DNA of 64,000 nucleotides, taken from the NCBI RefSeq assembly GCF_002250565.1, contig NZ_NMVJ01000001.1, forward strand, positions 682,001-746,000. Reading direction: 5' to 3'. Below the pieces are notes generated by a model. It was not told where the DNA came from. It worked only from the letters and a program-made list of their open reading frames with translations, and did no database searches. Shown piece after piece: positions 35,808 through 45,005 of this stretch (the stretch's first letter is position 1; each line of letters starts with the position of its first letter). The translations under genes and the position numbers were made by a program. The DNA comes from Parenemella sanctibonifatiensis (GTDB lineage: Bacteria > Actinomycetota > Actinomycetes > Propionibacteriales > Propionibacteriaceae).

Positions 35808-36806
35808 TCAGATGCCTGCGTAGGAGTGCAGGCCGCTGAAGAGCAGGTTCACCCCGACGAAATTGAACCAGAAGCACACCAGGCCCACGATCGCGATGAT
35901 CGCCGCGGGCTTGCCACGCCAGCCGGCGGTGACGCGGGCGTGGAGATAGCAGGCGTACACGACCCAGGTGATCAGCGACCAGGTCTCCTTCGGGTCGAAG
36001 CCCCAGAACCGGCCCCAGGCATACTCGGCCCAGATCGCGCCGGCGACGATCGTGAAGCTCCACAGCGGGAACGCGAAGGCATGCAGGCCGTACGCCAGCC
36101 GATCGATCCCCTCCGAGCTGGGCAGCCGCGACAGATAGCCGCCAACGCTGCCCTTCTTTTCGGCGTGGGCCTTGACCAGATAGAGCACCGAGGCGAGGCC
36201 GCCGACGGTGAAGACCGCCGAGCAGATGACCGCGGCGACGATGTGGATGATGAACCACACCGAGTGCAGTGAGGGCACCAGCGGGGCGACGTCGACGAAG
36301 AAGACCGTCACGGCCAGGCCGAGCGCGATCGACGCGAACCAGGACAGCGGCAGGCCCAGCCAGCGCACCTGCGTGAAGCGCATCAGCACCAGGAAGATGC
36401 CGACGGCGAAGACCGTCGAGCTGATGGTGAATTCGTACATGTTGGCCCACGGCGTCCGGCCGGCCGCGATGCCACGGGTGACCATGCCAACGAGGTTCAG
36501 CACCCAGCCGATCGCCATGGTGGCGACCGCCATCCGGCCGAACTGTTCCAGCCGCAGTGAGGCCTTCTCCTGATGGGGGTCAGCCGGCAGGTCGTCGCCG
36601 TCGAGCGTGACGGTTGAGTCGGCAGCATCCGAGCCAGCGCCGCCCGCGCCAACAGCGGCCTTGGTCCGGGTCCGGGTCCGGGTCGCGACCGCGACCGGCT
36701 TGAGTCGGCTGCCGGCAGCCCACTCGAAGGTGTAGAGCACGGCCGCGAGCGCGTAGATGACCATCGCGCTGTGGATGCTCAGGTTGGAGATCTGCTCGAT
36801 GGTCAT
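35808..36806 (-). CDS. ccsB: cytochrome c biogenesis protein CcsB (CcsA/ResC type)
   Basis: A 332-residue membrane protein with about eight helices and the heme-handling WGRFWGFDPKETWSLITW motif plus conserved His residues (VWFIIHIVAAV). With ResB it transports heme and ligates it to apocytochrome c outside the membrane (system II). A hydrophilic insert of about 45 residues follows the first helix. It is the last gene of resA-ccdA-resB-ccsB, overlapping resB by ATGA, in the same order as mycobacterial Rv0526-Rv0529. Confidence 0.95.
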   Translation of the reverse strand: MTIEQISNLSIHSAMVIYALAAVLYTFEWAAGSRLKPVAVATRTRTRTKAAVGAGGAGSDAADSTVTLDGDDLPADPHQEKASLRLEQFGRMAVATMAIGWVLNLVGMVTRGIAAGRTPWANMYEFTISSTVFAVGIFLVLMRFTQVRWLGLPLSWFASIALGLAVTVFFVDVAPLVPSLHSVWFIIHIVAAVICSAVFTVGGLASVLYLVKAHAEKKGSVGGYLSRLPSSEGIDRLAYGLHAFAFPLWSFTIVAGAIWAEYAWGRFWGFDPKETWSLITWVVYACYLHARVTAGWRGKPAAIIAIVGLVCFWFNFVGVNLLFSGLHSYAGI

Positions 36807-38455
36807 GTGTCCTCCTCGCCCGGGTCGGCTGCAGTTTCCTCGCCGACCTCGTCGGGTTCATTCTCGCTCAGGCCGACGGCGTCGGCGAATGCGTCCAGTT
36901 CCTCCCGCAGGCCGGTACGTCCGTCCACCCGGTCCAGCCCGGCCACGGCGACCTCGTCACCGGTGAGTCGCAGGAACATTCGGCGGGGGCGCACGAACAG
37001 CGAGGCCGAGACGCCGATGACCCCCAGGATGGTGAAGCCGACGATCACCCACAGGCCGGGGCTGGAACTCACCTGCACCTTGATCCACCGGTTGAAGCCG
37101 ACGAAGGCGATGCTGCCCTGGCCGTCGGGGAGCACCATCTGCTCCCCCGGCTTCAACCGCATCCGCAGGGTGTCGGTGCCGTCGGCGTTCTGGACCGGTT
37201 CCAGACCGCTGGTGTCCAGCACGTAGACGTTCTGCGGGATGCCGGTCTCCTCGGCTTTCGGCGGCCCGCTCCAAGCATTCAGGAAGAGTTCGGGGTTGTA
37301 CGCGTCCGGAAACAGGGAGACTGGGCCGAGTTCGTTGTCGATGTCGGCGGTCGGCAGGAAGAAACCTTCGAAGGCCAGCCGCTCCGGGCGTCCGTCAGGA
37401 GCGTTGATGATGCCGGCGGAGCTGAAGTTGCCGTCCTGGGGCAGGAAGACCACTGCCCCGGCATAAGCAATGTCCCCGTTGCCGTCCCAGACCTCGACCA
37501 CCGGGGCGTACCCGTGCTGGATCAGGTGGACGGTGCTGCCGCCGATCTGGAGTGGCTTGTTGACCTCCAGCATCCGGTCCTGGGGATCTCGGCCCGGCTC
37601 GGTCACCACGGCGTGGGCCCGGAACACCCGGGCAGCGCCGCGCTGCACCGGACCGGTTTCGAACTCCACCTCGAAGGCGTCCAGCCCCAGGTGGAAGGGT
37701 GCCATCTGCTCCGGATCCACCATGGCTCCGTGGGTGAAGGAGTCGTACTGCACCAGACTGTTGGAGAACCCCTGCCCCTCCACCACGACCGCTTCGCCCT
37801 TGAAGGACCACAGGCTGTTGATGCCGACGCCCAGCAGGACGCCCACGAGCGAGATGTGGAAGACCAGGTTGCCGGCCTCCCGCAGGTAACCGCGTTCGGC
37901 CGAGACCGAGTCGGCCTCCCGTCGCACCCGGTAACGCCGCGACTTCAGCCATTCCTCGGCCCGGTCCAGCACCGTGTCGGTGCCGGCGTCGACCGTGCCG
38001 GTGGCGCTGGTCGGCAACCCGCCCAGCTTGCGAGGCGTACGCGGGGGCTGCCGCCGCAGGGCGCGGGCGTACACCCGGACCCGGGGGATGATGCAGCCCA
38101 ACAGGGACACGAAGAGCAGCAGATAGACCGCGCTGAACCATGCCGAGTTGTAGACGTCGAACATCCCGATCGCATCGAGCACCGGCCCGATCCGCGGATG
38201 CTGATCCAGATAGTCCTCGACCTGGAAGGGCACGGTCGGGCGCTGCGGCAGGATGCCGCCGGGGATCGAGGCCAGCGCAAGCAGGAACAGCAACAACAGC
38301 GCGGTCTTCATCGAGGTCAGCTGACCCCAACCCCACTTCAGCGTCGCCACGACCGGATTGGGCTTCTTCTTCCGGGGCTTCTGGGGCGAGGTCGGCTCGG
38401 CCGCCGTCGCCTCGGTCACAGACCCATCGTTGCTCACAGACCCGTCTTTGCTCAT
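36803..38455 (-). CDS. resB: cytochrome c biogenesis protein ResB
   Basis: 550 residues from ATG 38455, overlapping the ccdA stop by ATGA. Three membrane helices lie near the N-terminus (after TSMKTALLLL, at NSAWFSAVYLLLFVSLLG and NLVFHISLVGVLLG) and one near residue 490. Between them is a large extracellular domain (about 205-485). A segment IPGGILPQRPTVPFQ is typical. ResB partners CcsB in system II heme ligation to cytochrome c. Confidence 0.94.
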   Translation of the reverse strand: MSKDGSVSNDGSVTEATAAEPTSPQKPRKKKPNPVVATLKWGWGQLTSMKTALLLLFLLALASIPGGILPQRPTVPFQVEDYLDQHPRIGPVLDAIGMFDVYNSAWFSAVYLLLFVSLLGCIIPRVRVYARALRRQPPRTPRKLGGLPTSATGTVDAGTDTVLDRAEEWLKSRRYRVRREADSVSAERGYLREAGNLVFHISLVGVLLGVGINSLWSFKGEAVVVEGQGFSNSLVQYDSFTHGAMVDPEQMAPFHLGLDAFEVEFETGPVQRGAARVFRAHAVVTEPGRDPQDRMLEVNKPLQIGGSTVHLIQHGYAPVVEVWDGNGDIAYAGAVVFLPQDGNFSSAGIINAPDGRPERLAFEGFFLPTADIDNELGPVSLFPDAYNPELFLNAWSGPPKAEETGIPQNVYVLDTSGLEPVQNADGTDTLRMRLKPGEQMVLPDGQGSIAFVGFNRWIKVQVSSSPGLWVIVGFTILGVIGVSASLFVRPRRMFLRLTGDEVAVAGLDRVDGRTGLREELDAFADAVGLSENEPDEVGEETAADPGEEDT

Positions 38456-39213
38456 AAAATCGCTCCGAACTGGGCCGACCACTGCCGCAGCTGGGCAACC
38501 GCGAGGTCCCACAGCCCGGTCAGCAGGGCGATCCCGACCAGCACCATCAGGGCGCCGGCGATGATGGTGAGGGTGCGCTGGTGCGAGGTGATCCACGTCA
38601 GCTTCGGACTCAGCCAGGGGTACGCCAATGCCCCCAGCAGGAACGGCAGCCCCAACCCCAGTGAATAGACCGTCGCCAGCAATGCGCCGCGGCCGACGGT
38701 GCCCTCATTGGCAGCCAAGGACAACACCACCGCCAGGGTCGGGCCGATGCAGGGGGTCCAGCCGAGCCCGAAGATGACCCCGAGCACCGGCGCAGCGGCC
38801 ACCCCGGCCCGGGGCAACCAGCTGATCTTGCGTTGCTGGTTCAGCAGCGGCACCAACCCCCAGAACGCCACGCCAGCCACGATGATCGCGACGCCGAGAG
38901 CGATCTGGAGCGGTCGCTGGTTGATCAGCAGGAACCGACCCACGGTGCCGGCCAGCGCACCGCTGGCCGCGAAGACCGCAGTGAAACCAAGGACGAAGCC
39001 GGCGGTGCCCGCCACCATCCGCGAGCGGCGCTTGCCCGCCAGGACATCGGCGGCGCCGAGGCCGGAGGCATAGGAGAGGTAGCCCGGCAACAGCGGCAGC
39101 ACGCACGGGGAGAAGAAGGAGACCAGGCCGGCCACCAGCGCCAGCGGGACCGCCAGCAGCATCGACCCGGACAGCGCCTGCTGCACCCAGCTGTCGGCCT
39201 GAAGGAGGATCAC
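38452..39213 (-). CDS. ccdA: thiol-disulfide transporter CcdA
   Basis: A 253-residue membrane protein of the DsbD core family with six helices. The paired redox cysteines are in FFSPCVLPLLPGYLSY and LGWTPCIGPTLAVVLS. It passes reducing equivalents from cytoplasmic thioredoxin across the membrane to ResA. It is coupled by 4-bp overlaps to resA upstream and resB downstream. Confidence 0.95.
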   Translation of the reverse strand: MILLQADSWVQQALSGSMLLAVPLALVAGLVSFFSPCVLPLLPGYLSYASGLGAADVLAGKRRSRMVAGTAGFVLGFTAVFAASGALAGTVGRFLLINQRPLQIALGVAIIVAGVAFWGLVPLLNQQRKISWLPRAGVAAAPVLGVIFGLGWTPCIGPTLAVVLSLAANEGTVGRGALLATVYSLGLGLPFLLGALAYPWLSPKLTWITSHQRTLTIIAGALMVLVGIALLTGLWDLAVAQLRQWSAQFGAIL

Positions 39214-39785
39214 GAGGCCACCTCGTCGACCAACTGCACCAGGCTGGTCGCCGAAATCACGCCCAGCACCCGGGCGGCGATCCGGCCCTGCCTGTCAATG
39301 ATGATGGTGGAGGGAATCGCCCCCGGCGGGACGTGGTCGGCAAATTCCAGCAGCAGCCGGCCGTCGGGGTCATAGAAGCTCGGATAGGGGATCTCGAAGG
39401 TCCGCACGAAGGCCCGTGCCTGGGCCGGGTTGAGGTCCCGGTTGTTGATGCCGAAGAAGTCGGCCCGGTCAGCCAGCTCTGCGGCGGCCGTGACCAAGTC
39501 GGGGGCTTCCTTGCGGCAGGGGGCACACCACGACCCCCACACGTTCAGCACGATGGCTCGGCCCGGCTCGGGCAGGCTGATCGGGTTGTCATCCAGGTCG
39601 GTGCCGGTCAGCCGGGGTGCCAGCGTACGCCGGTCCTCGGCGATGGTGGTGACGCCACTGCCGCCGACATAGCCGCTGCCCGGTTCGGAGGTGCGCTGCT
39701 CGCCGTCAGCGGAACAGGCCGCCAGCGCCACCGGTGCCGCGACTGCGGCTGCCAGCAACGACCGACGACTCCACCGACGCTCCAC
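39210..39785 (-). CDS. resA: ResA-like thioredoxin-fold lipoprotein
   Basis: 191 residues from GTG 39785, two bases after the upstream phosphatase stop; longer frames would read through that gene. A twin-Arg-like start (RRWSRRSLLAAAVAA) and lipobox LAACS give surface anchoring. The thioredoxin domain has LNVWGSWCAPCRKEAPDL (CxxC) and cis-Pro in GAIPSTIIID. It should reduce the apocytochrome c haem-binding cysteines, using electrons from CcdA. Confidence 0.93.
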   Translation of the reverse strand: MERRWSRRSLLAAAVAAPVALAACSADGEQRTSEPGSGYVGGSGVTTIAEDRRTLAPRLTGTDLDDNPISLPEPGRAIVLNVWGSWCAPCRKEAPDLVTAAAELADRADFFGINNRDLNPAQARAFVRTFEIPYPSFYDPDGRLLLEFADHVPPGAIPSTIIIDRQGRIAARVLGVISATSLVQLVDEVAS

Positions 39786-39787
39786 CC

Positions 39788-40441
39788 TCAGGCCCCTGCC
39801 ACGAACTTCTTGGTCTTCTTCGCCGGCAGCAGGTCGGCGCAGGGTTCGGCGTAGCCGGTGAACTCTGCGTGTCCGTCGGTGACAGTGAAGGAGGTGATGG
39901 AGGCCAGCGTGCACTCACGCTTGCGCGGGTCGTGGACCAGGCGACGCCCCTCGGCGGCACAGCGGGCCATCCAGATCGGCAGCTGGTGGGCCACCACCAA
40001 CGCGGTGCCTCCGTCGCCGGCGGCAGCCGCGGCATCGGCCATGGCGGCCTGCATCCGGGTCACGATCGACTTGTAGGGCTCACCCCAGCTGGGCTGCAGC
40101 GGGTTGCGCAGGTGCCACCAACTCTTCGGATTGACCAGCGCGGAGGACTTGGCGCTGAAGACCTTGCCCTCGAAGACGTTGACGGCTTCGATCACCCGCT
40201 CGTCCACCGTCAGCTCGAGGTCGGCATGGTTGGCGTGGATCGGCGCCATGGTTTCCTGGGCGCGCTGCAGCGGTGACACCCGCAGGTGCGTCAGCGGCCA
40301 GTCGGCGGTGTGCTCACCGAGCCGATCGGCCATCTGCAGGCCCAGCTGGGACAGTCCGTAACCGGGCAGTCGTCCGTAGAGGACCCCCGTGGGATTGTCG
40401 ACCTGACCGTGGCGCACGAGGTGCACTGTAGCAGTGGACAC
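39788..40441 (-). CDS. histidine phosphatase family protein (Rv0525-like)
   Basis: A 217-residue protein with the RHG motif HLVRHGQVDNP (His11), Arg in RVSPLQRAQET and second His in VVAHQLPIW. It is a phosphoglycerate mutase-like phosphatase, shorter than and distinct from gpmA at 4730. A homologue precedes the cytochrome c maturation genes in mycobacteria as well, so the linkage is conserved, though the substrate is not known. The start is GTG 40441. Confidence 0.85.
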   Translation of the reverse strand: MSTATVHLVRHGQVDNPTGVLYGRLPGYGLSQLGLQMADRLGEHTADWPLTHLRVSPLQRAQETMAPIHANHADLELTVDERVIEAVNVFEGKVFSAKSSALVNPKSWWHLRNPLQPSWGEPYKSIVTRMQAAMADAAAAAGDGGTALVVAHQLPIWMARCAAEGRRLVHDPRKRECTLASITSFTVTDGHAEFTGYAEPCADLLPAKKTKKFVAGA

Positions 40442-40479
40442 AAAATCCCTTTCGTTTGTCGAAACGGCTCACCAGCGCG

Positions 40480-42138
40480 TCAGCGACGCCGACGCGGCTG
40501 CTTCAGCTCGGACGGTTTCAGGACCGGCTCGCCCTGCTCCTCCAGCTCCGTGCGCCGTTCGGCGGCGAAGGTCGCCAGCGCGTCGGCCAACACCACCGGA
40601 TCCGGTTCGGCGGCCACCACGCTGACGGTCAGACCGTGCTCTTCGCAGGCCTCGGCGGTCGCCTGCCCAATCGCCGCGACCAGGGTGTTGGCGTGCGGCT
40701 TGCCGGCGATGCCGACCAGGTTGCGTACCGTCGAGGAGGAAGTGAAGCACACCGCGTCAAAGTCGCCACTCTTGATGGCTTCGCGGACCTCCACGGGCGG
40801 CGGCGCGGCGCGTACGGTGCGGTAGGCGGTGACCTCCTCCACCTCCCAGCCCAGCTCGACCAAGGTCGCTGCCAGCTGCTCGGTGGCCAGGTCAGCTCGC
40901 GGCACGAAGATCCGGTTGATCGGATCGAGCACGTCGTCGTAGGGCGGCCACTCCTCACCCAAGCCGTGGGCGGTCTGTTCGCGCACCGGCACCAGGTCCG
41001 GCTCGATGCCCCAGTCACGCATCGCCTGAGCGGTCTCGGCATTGACCGCCGCGACCTTCAGGCCGGACAGGTCGCGGGCGTCCAGGCCGAAGTGGTCGAA
41101 CTTCTCCCGGACCGCCTTGACCGCGTTGACCGAGGTGAAGCACAGCCACTCGTAGCGGCCAGCAACCAAGCCCTTGATGGCGCGGTCCATCTGCTGCGGC
41201 GTCCGCGGCGGCTCCACCGAGATGGTGCCGACCTCCTCCGGGTCCGCGCCGTGGCCCCGCAGCCGGTTGGCGATCTGGGTGGCGTCGTCCTTGGTGCGCG
41301 GCACCAGCACCCGCCAACCGAACAACGGCTTGGACTCATACCACGCCAGTTCCTCGCGATTCTGCAACGCGGCACCCAGCATCAGGTGGATCCGGCCATC
41401 GGCATCCGATTCGAAGGTCTGCACCTCGGCCAGCGACATCACGACGGAGCTCTGCTGGTTGGAGCCGCCGCGGGAGGTCACCACGACCTCGTCCTCCGCG
41501 TCCCGGCCCGCCGACAGCGCGGCCTCGACAAAGGCCGCCAGATGCTGACCGCGGGTGGCGATGACCAGGGTGCCCTCGCCCCACTGGCTGGCGCCGACCT
41601 TGGTGAACTCGCCATTGAGGGCCGACACGAAGTGGACCCCGGACGGGCTCGACATGGAGATGCCGACGTACTCGGGGATCGCCGTGAGGCTGGAGACTCC
41701 GGGAATCACTTCGAAGGCCAGACCCGCACGTACGCAGGCAGCGGCCTCCTCGGCGACGCCGCCATCCAGGAAGGGGTCACCGGCGACCAGGCGTACGACT
41801 CGTTTGCCGCCCCGGGCGAGCTTGGCGATCTTCTTGGCGCGCACCGACGGACGCAACCGGCCCTCAGCGCTCAGGTCGACGACCTCGGCCTCGCCACCGG
41901 GACTGATCGCAGCGTGATTGAAGAGCTCGCGCTGCTCGGGGGTGTCCAGCACCACTGCGGCAGCCTCGGCGATGGCGCGCACTGCCCCCAGCGTGAGCAA
42001 CTCGGGGTCGCCGGGCCCGGTGCCGACATAGATCACGTGCCCGGGCGGGGGCCCAGCCACCAGCCGGTCCAGCGACGCGGACGGCGTCGTGGAGCCCTTG
42101 CCGGCGGTGCCAGCCTTCATCGCCGTCGTCATTGTCAC
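40480..42138 (-). CDS. cobA-hemD: uroporphyrinogen-III C-methyltransferase / uroporphyrinogen-III synthase fusion
   Basis: About 552 residues in two domains. The N-terminal SUMT/CobA domain (about 32-270) has the SAM site YVGTGPGDPELLTL, VVRLVAGDPFLDGG and FEVIPGVSS. The C-terminal HemD domain (about 285-530) has FTSVNAVKAV, VAAVNAETAQAM and CFTSSSTVRNL. The fusion makes uroporphyrinogen III for heme and precorrin-2 for siroheme or cobalamin. GTG 42138 lies 6 bases after GGAGG and is preferred; ATG 42132 is the alternative. It is downstream of rex, as in other actinobacterial rex-hem clusters. hemA and hemC are absent here. Confidence 0.92.
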   Translation of the reverse strand: MTMTTAMKAGTAGKGSTTPSASLDRLVAGPPPGHVIYVGTGPGDPELLTLGAVRAIAEAAAVVLDTPEQRELFNHAAISPGGEAEVVDLSAEGRLRPSVRAKKIAKLARGGKRVVRLVAGDPFLDGGVAEEAAACVRAGLAFEVIPGVSSLTAIPEYVGISMSSPSGVHFVSALNGEFTKVGASQWGEGTLVIATRGQHLAAFVEAALSAGRDAEDEVVVTSRGGSNQQSSVVMSLAEVQTFESDADGRIHLMLGAALQNREELAWYESKPLFGWRVLVPRTKDDATQIANRLRGHGADPEEVGTISVEPPRTPQQMDRAIKGLVAGRYEWLCFTSVNAVKAVREKFDHFGLDARDLSGLKVAAVNAETAQAMRDWGIEPDLVPVREQTAHGLGEEWPPYDDVLDPINRIFVPRADLATEQLAATLVELGWEVEEVTAYRTVRAAPPPVEVREAIKSGDFDAVCFTSSSTVRNLVGIAGKPHANTLVAAIGQATAEACEEHGLTVSVVAAEPDPVVLADALATFAAERRTELEEQGEPVLKPSELKQPRRRR

Positions 42139-42213
42139 CGATATCCTCCCGTTGGGGGTCCCGTAGAAGTGATCTTCTCGCGTCCGGCGCACCTTGGCAA
42201 CCGAGCGTCTATA

Positions 42214-42918
42214 TCACGCCTGCAGGGACGCCCGGGAGGCACCCCCAGATGTCGGATCGACCACCGCTTGCCTCGGGTCCTGACTCACCTGGGCGTGGTA
42301 GGCCAAGATCTGCAGTTCGAGTCCCAGATCCACCGTGCGCACGGTCACCTGCGGCGGGACGGTCAAGGTGGTGGGCGCAAAGTTCAGCACGCTGGTGATG
42401 CCGGCAGCGACCAGTGCGTCGCAGACCTTCTGGGCCTCGGCCACCGGAGTGGCGATGACGCCGATCGCGGGATGGTCCAGGGCAACCACCTCGGCCAGCC
42501 GCTCCATCGGCTGGATCCGATGCCCGTGCAGCAGTTCGCCTTCGCGGGCCGGATCCGCGTCGATCAGGGCGACCACCCGGAAGCCACGGGCAGAAAATCC
42601 GGCATGGCCGGCCAGGGCACTGCCCAGGTTGCCCAGTCCGACGATCACCACCGGCCAGTCGTGGGTCCAGCCGATCTCGTCGCCGATCTCGGCGCGCAGC
42701 GTGTCGACGTCGTAGCCCACCCCACGCGTGCCATAGCTGCCCAGCGAGGACAGGTCACGGCGCAACTGGGCCGGATGAACGCCGCAGGCGTGGGCGAGCT
42801 GGTCGGACGAAACGGTGTGGGTGCCGTCGGCGGACAGTTCGGCCAGCACTCGGAGATATCCGGGCAACCGGGCCAACGTGGCACCGGGGATCGGCTGCTG
42901 GGACCTCGCTTGAGTCAC
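42214..42918 (-). CDS. rex: redox-sensing transcriptional repressor Rex
   Basis: A 234-residue Rex protein. The N-terminal winged helix (about 15-85) has ACGVHPAQLRRDLSSLGSYGTRGVGY. The Rossmann domain has IVGLGNLGSAL and ALIDADP and binds NAD(H). Rex leaves DNA when NADH/NAD rises and controls respiratory and fermentative genes. A near-consensus Rex operator lies 62 bp upstream, so it probably represses itself and the downstream cobA-hemD. Confidence 0.95.
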   Translation of the reverse strand: MTQARSQQPIPGATLARLPGYLRVLAELSADGTHTVSSDQLAHACGVHPAQLRRDLSSLGSYGTRGVGYDVDTLRAEIGDEIGWTHDWPVVIVGLGNLGSALAGHAGFSARGFRVVALIDADPAREGELLHGHRIQPMERLAEVVALDHPAIGVIATPVAEAQKVCDALVAAGITSVLNFAPTTLTVPPQVTVRTVDLGLELQILAYHAQVSQDPRQAVVDPTSGGASRASLQA

Positions 42919-42979
42919 TGCCGCCCCCTCCGTCCGTGCCGGAGCGCTGCCGCCACCGGTCCCGACCGAGACTAGGGGT

Positions 42980-42997
42980 TCGTGAACCGAATCACAA
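42980..42997 (-). promoter_or_regulatory. Rex operator (ROP) upstream of rex
   Basis: TCGTGAACCGAATCACAA fits the Rex palindrome TTGTGA-N6-TCACAA with one mismatch in the left arm; the central GTGA-N6-TCAC is exact. It lies 62 bp before the rex start, just after the stop of the glutaredoxin gene. Autoregulation by Rex is known in Streptomyces and inferred here. Confidence 0.72.
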
Positions 42998-43006
42998 AGC
43001 CCTCGA

Positions 43007-43270
43007 TCAACGGCTGAGCGCAGTCCTCAGCCGTTCCGGGTCGACCCGCCAGTAGTCGTGCTGGACACCGTCCACGAAGGTGACCGGGACCTCGTCGGTG
43101 TGCCGACTCCGGATCTCCTCCGACACCTCGGTGTCGATGTCGACCGTGCGCCAGGCAACGCGAAGGTCCCGGCACACTTCCTCGATGACCACCAACGCTT
43201 CGGTGCACAGGTGGCAGTCGGGGCGTACCAGGACCTCAACCCTGACGCGCTCGCGCGCGTCAGCGGTCAC
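43007..43270 (-). CDS. glutaredoxin-like protein (DUF836 type)
   Basis: An 87-residue thioredoxin-fold protein with redox pair [11 protein letters not shown], cis-Pro in [10 protein letters not shown] and ending [11 protein letters not shown]. It is a small cytoplasmic disulfide protein of unknown substrate. The start is GTG 43270, overlapping the stop of bS22 in a GTGA, so it is translated in step with the ribosomal protein. Longer starts would read through bS22. Confidence 0.85.
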   Translation of the reverse strand: MTADARERVRVEVLVRPDCHLCTEALVVIEEVCRDLRVAWRTVDIDTEVSEEIRSRHTDEVPVTFVDGVQHDYWRVDPERLRTALSR

Positions 43271-43368
43271 TTGCCGGCGCGACGACGCTGGACGCGGGTG
43301 CGCTTGAGGAGCTTGCGATGCTTCTTCTTGGCCATCCGCTTGCGACGCTTCTTGATGACTGAGCCCAC
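43267..43368 (-). CDS. 30S ribosomal protein bS22 (33 residues, AURKAIP1/COX24 type)
   Basis: A 33-residue, extremely basic protein, [20 protein letters not shown] then [13 protein letters not shown]. It matches the small actinobacterial 30S protein bS22, which binds near the decoding region of 16S rRNA. GTG 43368 has AAGGGA upstream. In mycobacteria it lies near proC and an excisionase-like HTH gene, both of which occur here (46148 and 44605), separated by a DNA ligase and AcuC. Very short; easily missed in annotation. Confidence 0.93.
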   Translation of the reverse strand: MGSVIKKRRKRMAKKKHRKLLKRTRVQRRRAGK

Positions 43369-43446
43369 GGGGGATCCCTTCGACTGTGCATGTGGCAGGC
43401 CTGTGTGACAACAGGCAACCCCGTAAGGCTACGCGATCGGGGCAGG

Positions 43447-44595
43447 TCAGCTCAAACGCGGGCCGCCGGAGCCCGGCTCGGCACCCAGCACCTCGGTCAG
43501 CGAGAACCCTTCCGGGGGCTCCAACTGGTCGAATCGGCAGGACTGCGGCGTCCGGTCCGAACGCCAGCGGACGAAGTTGGTGTTGGAGCGAAACCGATAG
43601 CCGTCGTGGAGGTAGTCGTACTCCACCTCCAGCACCAGCAGTGGCGAGGTCAGGTGTACCTCGTCGCGGGGTTCCCGCCAGCGCATGATGCCGTCCGGCA
43701 CCCGGGCCCCGCTCCGAGCAGCTGCTGCGGGTCCCCACGGGTGTTCGTCGTGCGCCTCGCTTTCGCGCGGCACCTCCAGTTCGGCAAACATCCGCGCCAG
43801 GTCGGCTCGGGCCGCGTCAGGAAACCCGGCACAGACCCCGACCAGGTGCATCACGCCGGCGTCGTCGAACAGCCCGAGCAGCACCGATCCCAAGCTGGGA
43901 TGGGTCTCGCTATGGTTGCGGTCGGTCCGGAAGCCGGCCGCAACGACATCGGCGGTACGCCGGTGCTTGACCTTGACCAGCGCCCGCTGGCCCTCCTGAT
44001 AGCTGCCCTGCAGCGGTTTGGCCATGACGCCGTCCAGACCGGCGGCTTCAAACTTCGTGAACCACTGTTCGGCCACCGATCGGTCCCGAGTCACCGGCGA
44101 GAGCAACAGTTCCTTGGGCCAGTCAGGCGCTCCCCCATCACCCGCGCTCCCATCACCAGCACCGGCCCACAGCGCCTCCAGGAGCTGCCGGCGTACCTCG
44201 AAGGGCTGGTCCAGCAGCACGGTCTGGTCGAAACCGAGCACGTCGAAGGCGATGAAGTGGGCCGGGTGCAGCTGCGCCAGCCGGTCGGCGCGGATCGCGG
44301 TGGAATGCCGGGAGGCGAGCCGGGTGTACTGCAGCTTGCCGTCCTCGATGATGACGACCTCGCCGTCCAGGATGCAGCGTTCCGGCAGCACCGTCGCTGC
44401 CCGCACCAACTCCGGGAAGTACGCGGTCAGGTCAGTCCCATGCCGCGACCAGAGCCGGACCTCGGTCCCATCCCGCACCAGGATGCAGCGCCAGCCGTCC
44501 CACTTGGGCTCGTACGCCATCCCAGCCGGGATGCTGGCCTCGGGCCGCGCCAACATCGGCGCGATCGGCCGTCGCCACAGGTCGTTGCTGGTCAC
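43447..44595 (-). CDS. ligC: ATP-dependent DNA ligase (LigC-like)
   Basis: A 382-residue ligase: motif I EPKWDGWR with the adenylated Lys31, motif III CILDGEVVI, motif IIIa FIAFDVLGF, motif IV GLDGVMAKP and motif V LVKVKHRRTADVV. The C-terminal OB fold ends in a Ser/Gly tail. It lacks the polymerase and nuclease domains of LigD, so it resembles actinobacterial LigC, an auxiliary repair ligase. It lies 9 bp after the HTH gene in the same direction, possibly co-transcribed. Confidence 0.9.
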   Translation of the reverse strand: MTSNDLWRRPIAPMLARPEASIPAGMAYEPKWDGWRCILVRDGTEVRLWSRHGTDLTAYFPELVRAATVLPERCILDGEVVIIEDGKLQYTRLASRHSTAIRADRLAQLHPAHFIAFDVLGFDQTVLLDQPFEVRRQLLEALWAGAGDGSAGDGGAPDWPKELLLSPVTRDRSVAEQWFTKFEAAGLDGVMAKPLQGSYQEGQRALVKVKHRRTADVVAAGFRTDRNHSETHPSLGSVLLGLFDDAGVMHLVGVCAGFPDAARADLARMFAELEVPRESEAHDEHPWGPAAAARSGARVPDGIMRWREPRDEVHLTSPLLVLEVEYDYLHDGYRFRSNTNFVRWRSDRTPQSCRFDQLEPPEGFSLTEVLGAEPGSGGPRLS

Positions 44596-44604
44596 AGGTC
44601 CGAC

Positions 44605-44835
44605 TCAGCCGACGTCGTAGAAGGCACCCTCGAGGTAGGCATTGACGGCCTGCTCCGGGACCCGGAAGCTGCGGCCGACCCGGACGGCCTCGAGCTCGCC
44701 GCTGTGGATCAGTCGATAGACCGACATCTTCGACACACGCATCAGTTCAGCGACCTCGGCAACGGTCAGAAAAGTCACCGAAGGTGTGATCGACCTCGCG
44801 CCGGCGCGCTCGGGGCCGGTGGGGCTGGGAGACAT
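44605..44835 (-). CDS. BldC/excisionase-type small HTH DNA-binding protein
   Basis: A 76-residue protein whose core FLTVAEVAELMRVSKMSVYR followed by LIHSGELEAVRVGRSFRVPE is a MerR-like winged helix, as in Streptomyces BldC and mycobacterial Rv0500A. Despite the excisionase label, such proteins are developmental or housekeeping regulators in actinobacteria. It is linked to bS22, proC and acuC in the window. It starts at ATG 44835 and is followed by the DNA ligase gene. Confidence 0.9.
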   Translation of the reverse strand: MSPSPTGPERAGARSITPSVTFLTVAEVAELMRVSKMSVYRLIHSGELEAVRVGRSFRVPEQAVNAYLEGAFYDVG

Positions 44836-45005
44836 GGGACACCTTTTCCGTCTCGGTCATGGGCCCGGCTTCCCCTCCGGACCGCGGTCGAGACAGATGT
44901 GATGCTAGTGGCAAACGGGGCAGCTGTGACCAGGGGGGGCAGAATAAGTCTCAAGGTCGTCTGAGACTCGGCGACACGCCGCAGCCTCACCCACGAGGAC
45001 AGGGC

